Assembly (NCBI RefSeq): GCF_000513995.1
Contig: NZ_AZVB01000013.1
Span: 1 to 64,000 of the forward strand
Length of the DNA: 64,000 bases
Direction of reading: 5' to 3'
Source of the DNA: Pseudoxanthomonas sp. J35
GTDB lineage: Bacteria > Pseudomonadota > Gammaproteobacteria > Xanthomonadales > Xanthomonadaceae
Numbering within the stretch: position 1 is the first letter of the stretch; each line of letters starts with the position of its first letter. Below, in pieces: positions 41,202 to 48,761 of the stretch. The notes under the pieces are model-generated. The model made no database searches and had not been told where the DNA came from. It worked only from the letters and a program-made list of their open reading frames with translations. The position numbers and the translations under genes are program-made.

Positions 41202-42371
41202 TCAGAACCACTCCAGCAGTGCGAAACCGACGCCAATGTACGTGGCGCGGTGGTTGTAGTCGATCAGGCTCTCGCCGTAGCCGTCGAACACCTGCACGTG
41301 GCCGCGCAGCAGGTTGCTGATCGGGAAGCCCCAGTCCAACTGCAGCGAGCCGTGCGAGCGGTCGCCGCCGCGCAGCGAGTGGCGACCGGTCAGGCTCAGC
41401 TCGTGGCCGTTGCGGTTGTACACCAGCATCGCGTCGCCGCGGCCGATGTAGTCCTCGATATCCGGATTGTTGTCGTCGCGCGCGCCCTCGCTGACGCGGT
41501 ACCAGGGGCGGACCACGAAGGCCCAGTTCTCGCGGTCCAGGCCGGCAGTGAAGATCACCCGGTTCCAGCTGCGCGAGAGCGGGTCGCTGCGGCCGTTGGA
41601 CTGGTGGTTGATGCCCACGCCCATCATCCGCCCCTTCCAGCCGAACAGGCTGTAGTTGTTGCGGAACACCAGCATCACTTCCGGTTCGTAGTTGGTCTCG
41701 CGGAACGGGCGCGAGATCTCCGAGTTGTAGGCCTGCCAGCGCGAGCTCTGGGTGTAGCCGGCCCAGATGTCGCCGTTGTCGCCGAACAGGTCCTCGGCCA
41801 GCTTGGTCTTGAAGCTGATCTGGAACTTGGCCTCGACGCTGTCCAGCTCCTCAGGCGTGGTGACGGTGTTGTTCGGGTTGGGCGAATGCGGGCGCGTGTT
41901 CGGCTTGCTGGTCCAGAACGCCGGCAGCGCGTACACCGGCTTGTAGGCGCGCAGCTGGAAGATGCCGAGCTTGGAGTCCTTGGCCAGTTCCCAACGGCTG
42001 TCCAGCAGCGCCCCCCGGCCGGCGTTGGCCAGGGCGCGGGCATCGGCCGGATCGCTGCCCAGGTCCTCGTTGCGGAACAGTTCCAGCGGGCGCCGTTTCG
42101 TCCCGGCGGTGTCCGCCTCGGCCTGTTCCTGCGCGCGCTGGATGTTGGCCGCCGCATCCTCGGCGGCGCGGTCGGCCTCGGCCGGGCCGGGCGTGGTGTA
42201 GCCGAGCGCGGCGTCGTAGCAGGCCAGGCGCTGGGCGCCGGAGGCGATGGCCAGGCAGGCCTCGGCCGAGGCCGGGCGGGCGGCGATCTCCTGGGCGGCG
42301 GCAGCCGGCGCCATGCCGCCAGCGAGGGCACAGGCCAGCGGGGCGAGGGGCGGGATCCGTTTCAAGAGCAT
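41202..42371 (-). CDS. pldA: Outer-membrane phospholipase A (OMPLA/PldA)
   Basis: 389 residues: signal peptide, an Ala/Glu-rich region with two early cysteines (EACLAIASGAQRLACYDAAL), then the 12-strand OMPLA barrel from about 130. The catalytic His256 and Ser258 lie in GINHQSNGRSDPLS, with the Asn in SWNR completing the site; the C-terminal Phe (ALLEWF) fits outer-membrane insertion. It hydrolyses phospholipids that have leaked into the outer leaflet. Start choice is open: AGGAG touches the ATG at 42371, whereas a TTG at 42363 sits six bases from it. Confidence 0.92.
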   Translation of the reverse strand: MLLKRIPPLAPLACALAGGMAPAAAAQEIAARPASAEACLAIASGAQRLACYDAALGYTTPGPAEADRAAEDAAANIQRAQEQAEADTAGTKRRPLELFRNEDLGSDPADARALANAGRGALLDSRWELAKDSKLGIFQLRAYKPVYALPAFWTSKPNTRPHSPNPNNTVTTPEELDSVEAKFQISFKTKLAEDLFGDNGDIWAGYTQSSRWQAYNSEISRPFRETNYEPEVMLVFRNNYSLFGWKGRMMGVGINHQSNGRSDPLSRSWNRVIFTAGLDRENWAFVVRPWYRVSEGARDDNNPDIEDYIGRGDAMLVYNRNGHELSLTGRHSLRGGDRSHGSLQLDWGFPISNLLRGHVQVFDGYGESLIDYNHRATYIGVGFALLEWF

Positions 42372-42394
42372 CTCCTGTACAGATGAATAGGGAA

Positions 42395-42880
42395 TCAGAA
42401 GAACCAGGCCAGCACGAACAGGCCGAGCATGGCGAAGGCCAGGGCCAGCTTGAGCACCGTGCCCAGCAGCAGGCCCACCCAGGTGGCCAGGCCGACATGG
42501 GCGGCGCGGCGCAGGGCCCGGGTATGCCACAACTCGCCGAGCAGGGCGCCGATGAACGGGCCGGCGATCAGGCCCAGCGGGCCGAAGAACAGGCCGGCCA
42601 GGGTGCCCAGGGCCGCGCCCCAGACCGCCATCGGCCCGGCGCCGACCCGCTTGGCGCCGGCGGCGGTGGCGAGGAAGTCGGCCACGATCGACAACACGGT
42701 CAGCAGGCCGAGCAGCACCAGCACCAGCGGTCCGATCCGCTCGAAATCCCCGGCCCAGGCCGCCAGCAGCATGCCGACGAAGACCAGCGGCAGGCCCGGC
42801 AGGGCGGGGAGGATGACGCCGGCCAGCCCGACCAGGACCAGGATGGCGGCGAGGACATACCAGAAGACGGTGGGATCCAT
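42395..42880 (-). CDS. DUF456 membrane protein
   Basis: 161 residues with four to five hydrophobic segments and the Gly/Pro-rich VILPALPGLPLVFVG and GLIAGPFIGALLGEL characteristic of DUF456 proteins. It is an inner-membrane protein of unknown function. It lies 23 bp upstream of pldA on the same strand, so it may be cotranscribed. Confidence 0.88.
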   Translation of the reverse strand: MDPTVFWYVLAAILVLVGLAGVILPALPGLPLVFVGMLLAAWAGDFERIGPLVLVLLGLLTVLSIVADFLATAAGAKRVGAGPMAVWGAALGTLAGLFFGPLGLIAGPFIGALLGELWHTRALRRAAHVGLATWVGLLLGTVLKLALAFAMLGLFVLAWFF

Positions 42881-43136
42881 GGGCGTTAGGGGTCTCCATT
42901 CCGGCCGGTCCGGCGGCTCCGGGCCGGGTCCCTGGGCATGATTGCATTTCCCCTGAACGAGGGGTAAGTTGGGGCCGCTGCGCTTGGCAAGGTCACCGTG
43001 AACCGTGGCCTGATGCGGTAGGTCCAGATGTGATGGTGATGGTCCGCTACATCGTTACACCTCGCGTACTCCTTGCAACCAGCCGCCGCGGCAACGGCGT
43101 AACCACCACCCAGCAAAGTTCGAGGAGTCACCCGTA

Positions 43137-43346
43137 ATGGCAGAGCGCGAGACCGGCACCGTCAAGTGGTTCAACGATGCCAAGGGATTCGGATTCATCA
43201 GTCGTGAGAACGGCGAGGACGTGTTCGTGCACTTCCGCGCCATCCAGATGCAGGGCTTCAAGAGCCTGAAGGAAGGCCAGAAGGTCACCTTCACCGTCGT
43301 GCAGGGCCAGAAGGGCCTGCAGGCGGACGCCGTCCAGGCCGCCTGA
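43137..43346 (+). CDS. cspA: Cold-shock-domain protein
   Basis: 69 residues. RNP1 is KGFGFI and RNP2 is VFVHF, giving an OB-fold RNA/DNA chaperone. A GAGGAG ribosome site lies upstream. The preceding 256 bp hold no gene, compatible with the long structured leader typical of cold-shock mRNAs. A terminator follows directly. Confidence 0.96.
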   Translation: MAERETGTVKWFNDAKGFGFISRENGEDVFVHFRAIQMQGFKSLKEGQKVTFTVVQGQKGLQADAVQAA

Positions 43347-43370
43347 GGCGCTGCTGAAAACCGGAACCGG

Positions 43371-43404
43371 AACGGCCCGCCACCACCGGCGGGCCGTTCC
43401 TTTT
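43371..43404 (+). terminator. Intrinsic terminator after cspA
   Basis: AACGGCCCGCC and GGCGGGCCGTT arms around ACCACC, followed by CCTTTT. Confidence 0.88.
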
Positions 43405-43447
43405 GCGGGTGTCGGTCTGCCCGGGACCGGCGTGCCGCAGGAGGGTG

Positions 43448-43927
43448 TCAGCGCAGGATGACCTTGCCGTTGACCACGCGCACGTAGGTGTTCTCGCGGA
43501 TGCCGCCCAGGTCGCGCTGGTTGATCACCACGGTGCGGCCGTCGTCCATGCGCACGTGGATGTCGTAGCTGTCGCCGGTGACGCGCTTCTGGATGGCGTT
43601 GCCGGCCATCGCGCCGGCCGCGGCGCCGGCGACGGCGGACACGTTCTGGTTGCCCTTGCTGCCGCCGGTCTTGTCAGAGATCTCGTGGCCGGCGACCGCG
43701 CCGACGATGCCGCCGAGGATCGCGCCGGTGGCCGAGGGGGCGCTGCGGCCCGAACCGATCACGTCGATGCGTGTCACCAGGCCGCAGTCGGCGCAGCGGG
43801 TCTGCGAGGGATAGGCCGGCGCGGAGCTGCCGTAGTAGCCGCCGGAACCGTAGTTCGGCGAAGTGGTGCAGCCGGCGAGGACCAGCACGCCGGTGGCGGC
43901 AAGTCCGATCAGGTGGCTCTGCTTCAT
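43448..43927 (-). CDS. Glycine-zipper lipoprotein (SlyB-like)
   Basis: 159 residues with a lipoprotein signal (ATGVLVLAGC, Cys about 20), a Tyr/Gly/Ser-rich spacer and a glycine-zipper segment (ATGAILGGIVGAVAGHEI, AGAAAGAMAGNAI). The C-terminus SYDIHVRMDDGRTVVI resembles outer-membrane SlyB/Pcp proteins. Probable role in outer-membrane stability (family knowledge). It converges with cspA. Confidence 0.88.
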   Translation of the reverse strand: MKQSHLIGLAATGVLVLAGCTTSPNYGSGGYYGSSAPAYPSQTRCADCGLVTRIDVIGSGRSAPSATGAILGGIVGAVAGHEISDKTGGSKGNQNVSAVAGAAAGAMAGNAIQKRVTGDSYDIHVRMDDGRTVVINQRDLGGIRENTYVRVVNGKVILR

Positions 43928-44072
43928 CGCATGTCTCTCCTTGGTGACGAATCGCGGATTGGCGGCACTGCGCGTTTCATCGCGCCGGGGCCATCGTGTT
44001 TCGGCCTGCGTGAACGCCGTGCCAACCGGCGCGGCGCGACGCCGGCGGCGCCGGCGTCGCATCAGCCACGGT

Positions 44073-44507
44073 TCAGCGGAAATCGCGATGGCAGTCCTTG
44101 CAGCCCTGGCCGATGCGCTCGTTGACCGTCGCCAGCTGTGCGCAGTCCGCAGGCGGCGCGGCCAGCGCCTCGTCCAGGGCGGCGCGCAGGCTGCTGGCGG
44201 CGGTGGCGAAGCGGGCGTCGTCGCGCAGGCCGGGGAAGGCCGCTTCCACGTCGTTGGACAGCGCGCGCAGCGACTGCAGGCGCGGCAGGGCATCGCTGGC
44301 GGTGCAGCGGTTGGCCTTGGCCGCGTCGCGCAACTGCCCGGACTGGTGCGCCATCACGTTCATCAGCGCCTCGGGGAAGGGATCGGTGCGCGCCTGTAGC
44401 GCGCGCAGCGCCATCACCGCCGCGACCACGCCGACCACCAGGCCGAGCAGGAACAGGAACAGGTAGCGTCCGGCATTGCCCTTGGCTCGGGTTTCCTGGG
44501 TGGTCAT
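44073..44507 (-). CDS. Membrane-anchored single-haem cytochrome c'-like protein
   Basis: 144 residues from an ATG with AAGGAG upstream. One N-terminal membrane anchor (FLFLLGLVVGVVAAVMAL), a helical middle, and a single haem motif CKDCH four residues from the C-terminus (GCKDCHRDFR), the location used by cytochrome c' four-helix bundles. MNVMAHQSG near residue 50 could supply a sixth ligand. Electron or nitric oxide binding is inferred from the fold only; partners are unknown. Confidence 0.7.
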   Translation of the reverse strand: MTTQETRAKGNAGRYLFLFLLGLVVGVVAAVMALRALQARTDPFPEALMNVMAHQSGQLRDAAKANRCTASDALPRLQSLRALSNDVEAAFPGLRDDARFATAASSLRAALDEALAAPPADCAQLATVNERIGQGCKDCHRDFR

Positions 44508-44569
44508 GCAGCGTCTCCTTCCGGGGTTGTGGTGGCGGGGGATGATAGGGCCCGCCCGCGCGCGCCCGC

Positions 44570-44575
44570 TAGAAT
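44570..44575 (+). promoter_or_regulatory. -10 box directly before tcdA
   Basis: TAGAAT at 44570-44575 ends six bases before the tcdA ATG (44582), so transcription would begin at or next to the start codon. No Shine-Dalgarno sequence is present, consistent with a leaderless message. Confidence 0.5.
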
Positions 44576-44581
44576 GCGCGG

Positions 44582-45376
44582 ATGGATGCATCCCTCCTCG
44601 AACGCTTCGCCGGCGTGGACCGGCTGTACGGCCGTGGCGCCGTGGAACACCTCTCGCGCATGCGCGTGGCCGTGGTCGGCCTCGGCGGCGTCGGTTCCTG
44701 GCTGGTCGAGGCGCTGGCGCGCTCGGCGGTCGGCACGATCGAACTGATCGACGCCGACGACCTGTGCGTGTCCAACACCAACCGCCAGCTGCCGGCGCTG
44801 GCCGGCCAGTACGGGCGCAGCAAGGCCGAGGCCATGGCCGAGCGTTGCCGCGCGATCAACCCGGCGATCGACGTGCGTCCGGTGCCGTCGTTCCTCACCG
44901 GTTCGAACCTGGAGGAACTGCTGGGCAGCCGCCCGGACCTGGTGATCGACGCCTGCGACAGCTTCCGCACCAAGGTCGAGGCGATCGCCTGGTGCCGCCG
45001 GCGCAAGCAGCCGGTGATCACCGTCGGTTCGGCCGGCGGCCGCACCGACCCCACCCTGGTGCGGGTGCGCGACCTCTCGCGCACCGAGCACGACGCGATG
45101 CTGGCGCTGGTGCGCAAGAAGCTGCGCGGCGAGTTCGCCTTCCCGAAGAACCCGCAGCGCTACTTCGGCGTGCCGGCGGTGTATTCGCTGGAAAACGTGA
45201 AGTACCCGCAGCCCGACGGCACCGTCTGCGGCGTGCGCCCGCAGCTGGGCGCGGACGCGGCGCTGAAGCTGGACTGCGGCGCCGGCCTCGGCGCGGCCAC
45301 CCACATCACCGGCACCTTCGCCTTCGCCGCGGCGGGCAAGGCGCTGGAGATGCTGCTGAAGACGCGCGCGGCCTGA
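44582..45376 (+). CDS. tcdA: tRNA threonylcarbamoyladenosine dehydratase
   Basis: 264 residues of the ThiF/E1-like superfamily. The nucleotide-binding VVGLGGVGSWLVEAL (31-45), the DADDLCVSNTNRQ segment and DSFRTKVEAI are conserved in TcdA/CsdL. It cyclises the t6A base at position 37 of ANN-decoding tRNAs using ATP. An alternative ATG lies at 44586 out of frame. Confidence 0.92.
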   Translation: MDASLLERFAGVDRLYGRGAVEHLSRMRVAVVGLGGVGSWLVEALARSAVGTIELIDADDLCVSNTNRQLPALAGQYGRSKAEAMAERCRAINPAIDVRPVPSFLTGSNLEELLGSRPDLVIDACDSFRTKVEAIAWCRRRKQPVITVGSAGGRTDPTLVRVRDLSRTEHDAMLALVRKKLRGEFAFPKNPQRYFGVPAVYSLENVKYPQPDGTVCGVRPQLGADAALKLDCGAGLGAATHITGTFAFAAAGKALEMLLKTRAA

Positions 45377-45382
45377 CCGCGC

Positions 45383-46165
45383 TCAGGCGGCGGCCGGGAG
45401 TCCGAACAGGCGTCCGGCATTGGCGCTGGTCGCCGCGGCGATGTCCTCCGGTGACTGCCCGCGCAGTTCGGCCACGGTTTCCAGCACGCGCAGCAGGCGC
45501 GCCGGTTCGTTGCGCTGGCCGCGGATGCCGGCATCGGGCTGGTCGGGGGCGTCGGTCTCCAGCAGCAGGAATTCCAGCGGCATCGACGCCACCAGCCGGC
45601 GCAGGCGCTGCGCGCGCCCGTAGGTGAGCGGGCCGCCGAGGCCGACCATGAAGCCGAGCTTCCACAGCTGCTCCGCCTGCTCGGGGCTGCCGGAGAAGCT
45701 GTGGACCACGCCGCGCAGGCCGCGCGCGCCGCCGATGCGGCGGATCGAGGCGATCACCGCATCGACCGCGCGTCGCGCATGCACGATCAGCGGCAGGCCG
45801 GTGTCGCGCGCCAGCTTCAGCTGGCCATCGAAATAGCGCGCCTGCTCCTGCGGATCGAGGCCTTCGACGAAGTAGTCCAGGCCGCATTCGCCGATCGCCC
45901 GCGGCCGCTCGCGCTCGATCCATTCGCCCAGCGCATCGAGGTCGGCGGGCCGGTGTTCGGCGAGGGAGGTCGGGTGCAGGCCGTAGGCGGGGAACAGCCC
46001 GGGACTGGCGCGGCACACCTCGCGCAGCTTCGGCCAGCTGGCCGCGGTCACCGCCGGCACCAGTTGCCGGCGTACGCCGGCCGCACGCGCGCGTTCGATC
46101 ACGGAAGTGCGATCGCCGTCAAACTCCGCCGCGTCGAGGTGGCAGTGGCTGTCGACCAGGTCCAT
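45383..46165 (-). CDS. TatD-family metal-dependent hydrolase
   Basis: 260 residues of an amidohydrolase TIM barrel. Metal ligands appear in DSHCHLD (His7, His9), GECGLDY, PLIVHAR, VVHSFSGS and ETDAPD. Family members are 3'-5' exo-DNases or D-aminoacyl-tRNA-type hydrolases; it may be TatD or YcfH-like. It converges with tcdA, 6 bp apart. Confidence 0.9.
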   Translation of the reverse strand: MDLVDSHCHLDAAEFDGDRTSVIERARAAGVRRQLVPAVTAASWPKLREVCRASPGLFPAYGLHPTSLAEHRPADLDALGEWIERERPRAIGECGLDYFVEGLDPQEQARYFDGQLKLARDTGLPLIVHARRAVDAVIASIRRIGGARGLRGVVHSFSGSPEQAEQLWKLGFMVGLGGPLTYGRAQRLRRLVASMPLEFLLLETDAPDQPDAGIRGQRNEPARLLRVLETVAELRGQSPEDIAAATSANAGRLFGLPAAA

Positions 46166-46189
46166 GCAGTCGCCTGTCGGCGCGGTGCC

Positions 46190-46411
46190 TCAGCGCCGTC
46201 GCGCCGTGTCGTGGACGACCTGCGGATCCTTGCGCCGCTTCCAGTTGGCCAGCAGCAGCGTGGCCAGGCCGAAGGCCAGTTCGTCGACGAAGGGCAGCGG
46301 GTCCGGCAGCACGAGGTTGACCAGGAACGTCGCGGCGGTGAACGCGAACAGCGTCGGAAAACGCAGGCCGCGGGCCCATTGCAGGAGGGGCAGCAGCAGG
46401 GGATTGGGCAT
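46190..46411 (-). CDS. Small membrane protein (DUF6116-like)
   Basis: 73 residues: MPNPLLLPLLQWARGLRFPT, two hydrophobic segments and the basic tail NWKRRKDPQVVHDTARRR. I recall short proteins of this kind in Xanthomonads under DUF6116; function unknown. It lies 24 bp upstream of the TatD gene on the same strand. Confidence 0.7.
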   Translation of the reverse strand: MPNPLLLPLLQWARGLRFPTLFAFTAATFLVNLVLPDPLPFVDELAFGLATLLLANWKRRKDPQVVHDTARRR

Positions 46412-46572
46412 GGGCGTCTGGCTCGCGCGGGAGTACGCGCGGAAACCTAACACGGGTGTGGTGTACGCTCGGGAAGCGGTGGCGCACCGGGTGCGATCCG
46501 CCATTCAGGTTCGCCGTGCTGCAATCTGCCCCATCGTTGCCGCGGGGAGTGCCCGCGAGGAGAGCCCGGACC

Positions 46573-47403
46573 ATGAAGCAAGCCACTACCGTACTGATCG
46601 CTGCCGGTGCCCTGCTGGTCGGAGGCATCGCCACGGCCGCATTCATGAACAGTCGCGACCGCCAGCCCGACGTGGCGGTCGAAACGCCGGCGCAGGATCC
46701 CTCGCTGGTCCAGGACGATGTCGCGCCTGGTACCGGCGACGAGCTGGAAACCGCGCCCTCCCTGCAGTACGCCGACATCATCAAGGTCGAGCCGGTGAAG
46801 CAGAAGGAACAGCGCTACGCCACGGTGATCGGCACCGAGCCGGTGCGCGAGACCCAGCAGACCACCGTGCCGCGCGAAGTGTGCGAGGACGTGGTCGTCG
46901 AGGAACGCCTGCCGGAGAAGGACGGCAACGTCGGCGGCACCGTCGCCGGCGCGGTCATCGGCGGCCTGATCGGCAACCAGGTCGGCGGCGGCAAGGGCAA
47001 GAAGGTCGCCACCGCGGCCGGCGCGGTCGCCGGCGGCGTGATCGGCAACCAGGTCGACAAGCGCCATGTCGGCGGCAAGGTCGTCACCCGCACCGAGCGC
47101 CAGTGCCGCACCGAGCAGGCCGTGTCGGAGACCAGCAAGGTCACCGGCTACAACGTCACCTACCGCAACGCCGATGGCACCACCGGCACCATGCGCATGG
47201 CCAGCAAGCCCGGCAGCCGCGTGGCGATGGGCAGCACCGAGAAGGTGGTCGGCTACGACGTGACCTACCGCTACAACGACCAGGAAGGCACCCTGCGTCT
47301 GGACGAGAAGCCGGACAGCGACCGCCTGCCGGTGGTCGACGGCAAGATCGTCACCTCCACCGCGGTGGTCGAGCTCGACGGCGGCGGCGCCACGCGCCAG
47401 TAA
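46573..47403 (+). CDS. Glycine-zipper 2TM-domain envelope protein
   Basis: 276 residues. An N-terminal hydrophobic segment (VLIAAGALLVGGIATAAF) serves as signal or anchor. A glycine zipper (GGTVAGAVIGGLIGNQVGGG with AGAVAGGVIGNQV) lies at about 118-155. The C-terminal part has two similar beta segments (GYNVTYRNADGTTG and GYDVTYRYNDQEG). The layout resembles outer-membrane glycine-zipper proteins such as PA-type SlyB relatives. A strong terminator follows. Confidence 0.85.
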   Translation: MKQATTVLIAAGALLVGGIATAAFMNSRDRQPDVAVETPAQDPSLVQDDVAPGTGDELETAPSLQYADIIKVEPVKQKEQRYATVIGTEPVRETQQTTVPREVCEDVVVEERLPEKDGNVGGTVAGAVIGGLIGNQVGGGKGKKVATAAGAVAGGVIGNQVDKRHVGGKVVTRTERQCRTEQAVSETSKVTGYNVTYRNADGTTGTMRMASKPGSRVAMGSTEKVVGYDVTYRYNDQEGTLRLDEKPDSDRLPVVDGKIVTSTAVVELDGGGATRQ

Positions 47404-47431
47404 GCCCCGGCGTTCCGACGCCCGTTGCACG

Positions 47432-47460
47432 AAAGGCCGGCCATGTGCCGGCCTTTTTTT
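47432..47460 (+). terminator. Intrinsic terminator after the glycine-zipper gene
   Basis: AAAGGCCGGC and GCCGGCCTTT arms around CATGT, with the T-tract running to 47460. Confidence 0.92.
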
Positions 47461-47550
47461 GCCGATTCGCCGGAGCCGTCGCCAAGCGCCCGCGGGGGAC
47501 TCCCTGAGGCGCGGGAGGCGCCGATACAATCGGCCGCAATTCCACCACCG

Positions 47551-48726
47551 ATGAAGACGACCATGGCCCTGCCTGCCTACGACCTGTTCGACGTGCGTTC
47601 CCTGCTCAGCGAAGAGGAGCGCGCCGTCCAGGAGGTGGTGGCCCGGTTCACCGACGAGCGGGTGCTGCCGATCATCGGCGAGTGCTTCGACCAGGCCCGT
47701 TTCCCCAAGGAACTGGTGCCCGAGATCGCCTCGCTCGGCCTGCTCGGTTCCTCGCTGCCGGAGGAGTACGGCTGCGCCGGACTCAACGCGGTCAGCTACG
47801 GCCTGATCTGCCAGGAGCTGGAGCGCGGCGACAGCGGCCTGCGCAGCTTCGTCAGCGTGCAGTCCTCCCTGTGCATGTACCCGATCTACGCCTACGGCTC
47901 GGAGGAGCAGCGCCGGCAGTGGCTGCCGCGCATGGCCGCCGGCGAGGTGATCGGCTGCTTCGGCCTGACCGAGCCGCACGGCGGCTCCGACCCGGCCAAC
48001 ATGAAGACCCACGCGAAGAAGGACGGCGGCGACTGGGTCATCAACGGCTCCAAGATGTGGATCACCAACGGCAACCTGGCCGACATCGCCATCGTCTGGG
48101 CGCAGACCGACGAGGGCATCCAGGGCTTCATCGTGGAGAAGGGCATGCCCGGCTTCACCGCCCAGGAGATCAAGCACAAGATGTCGCTGCGCGCGTCGGT
48201 GACTTCGTCGCTGTTCTTCGACAACGTGCGCGTGCCGGAGGCCAACCGCCTGCCGAACGTGAAGGGCCTCAAGGGCCCGCTGGGCTGCCTGACCCAGGCC
48301 CGCTACGGCATCACCTGGGGCCCGGTTGGAGCGGCGATCGCCTGCCTGGACGAGGCGCTGAACTACTCCAAGGAACGCATCCTGTTCGGCCGCCCGGTGG
48401 CCGCCACCCAGAGCGCGCAGATCAAGCTGGCCGACATGGCCCGCCGCATCACCCTGGCGCAGCTGCTGGTGCTGCAGCTGGGCCGGCTGAAGGATGCCGG
48501 CACGATGCAGCCGCAGCAGGTCTCGCTGGCCAAGTGGAACAACTGCCGCATGGCCATCGACATCGCCCGCGAGTGCCGCGACCTGCTCGGCGGCGCCGGC
48601 ATCACCACCGAGCACGTCGCCATCCGACACGCGCTGAACCTGGAATCGGTGATCACCTACGAGGGCACCGAGACCGTGCACCAGCTGGTGATCGGCCGCG
48701 AGCTGACCGGCATCAACGCCTTCTGA
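47551..48726 (+). CDS. gcdH: Acyl-CoA dehydrogenase, glutaryl-CoA dehydrogenase type
   Basis: 391 residues from an ATG at 47551 (a second ATG at 47563 is equally possible). FAD-binding GCFGLTEPHGGSDP and WITNG are present, with the catalytic base Glu371 in TYEGTETVHQLVIGREL, whose position and context fit the GcdH group. MALPAYDLFDVRSLLSEEE is typical. It oxidises and decarboxylates glutaryl-CoA in lysine and tryptophan breakdown. TACAAT at 47525 is a candidate -10. No electron-transfer partners are nearby. Confidence 0.88.
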   Translation: MKTTMALPAYDLFDVRSLLSEEERAVQEVVARFTDERVLPIIGECFDQARFPKELVPEIASLGLLGSSLPEEYGCAGLNAVSYGLICQELERGDSGLRSFVSVQSSLCMYPIYAYGSEEQRRQWLPRMAAGEVIGCFGLTEPHGGSDPANMKTHAKKDGGDWVINGSKMWITNGNLADIAIVWAQTDEGIQGFIVEKGMPGFTAQEIKHKMSLRASVTSSLFFDNVRVPEANRLPNVKGLKGPLGCLTQARYGITWGPVGAAIACLDEALNYSKERILFGRPVAATQSAQIKLADMARRITLAQLLVLQLGRLKDAGTMQPQQVSLAKWNNCRMAIDIARECRDLLGGAGITTEHVAIRHALNLESVITYEGTETVHQLVIGRELTGINAF

Positions 48727-48761
48727 CGAGACACCGGTCCGGACGGGCCGCTGGGGGAAAA

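Noticed and set aside
42363-42371. Treating the pldA start at the ATG as certain
   Set aside because: AGGAG directly abuts that ATG, so a TTG eight bases downstream is at least as plausible. The ATG is kept only by convention.
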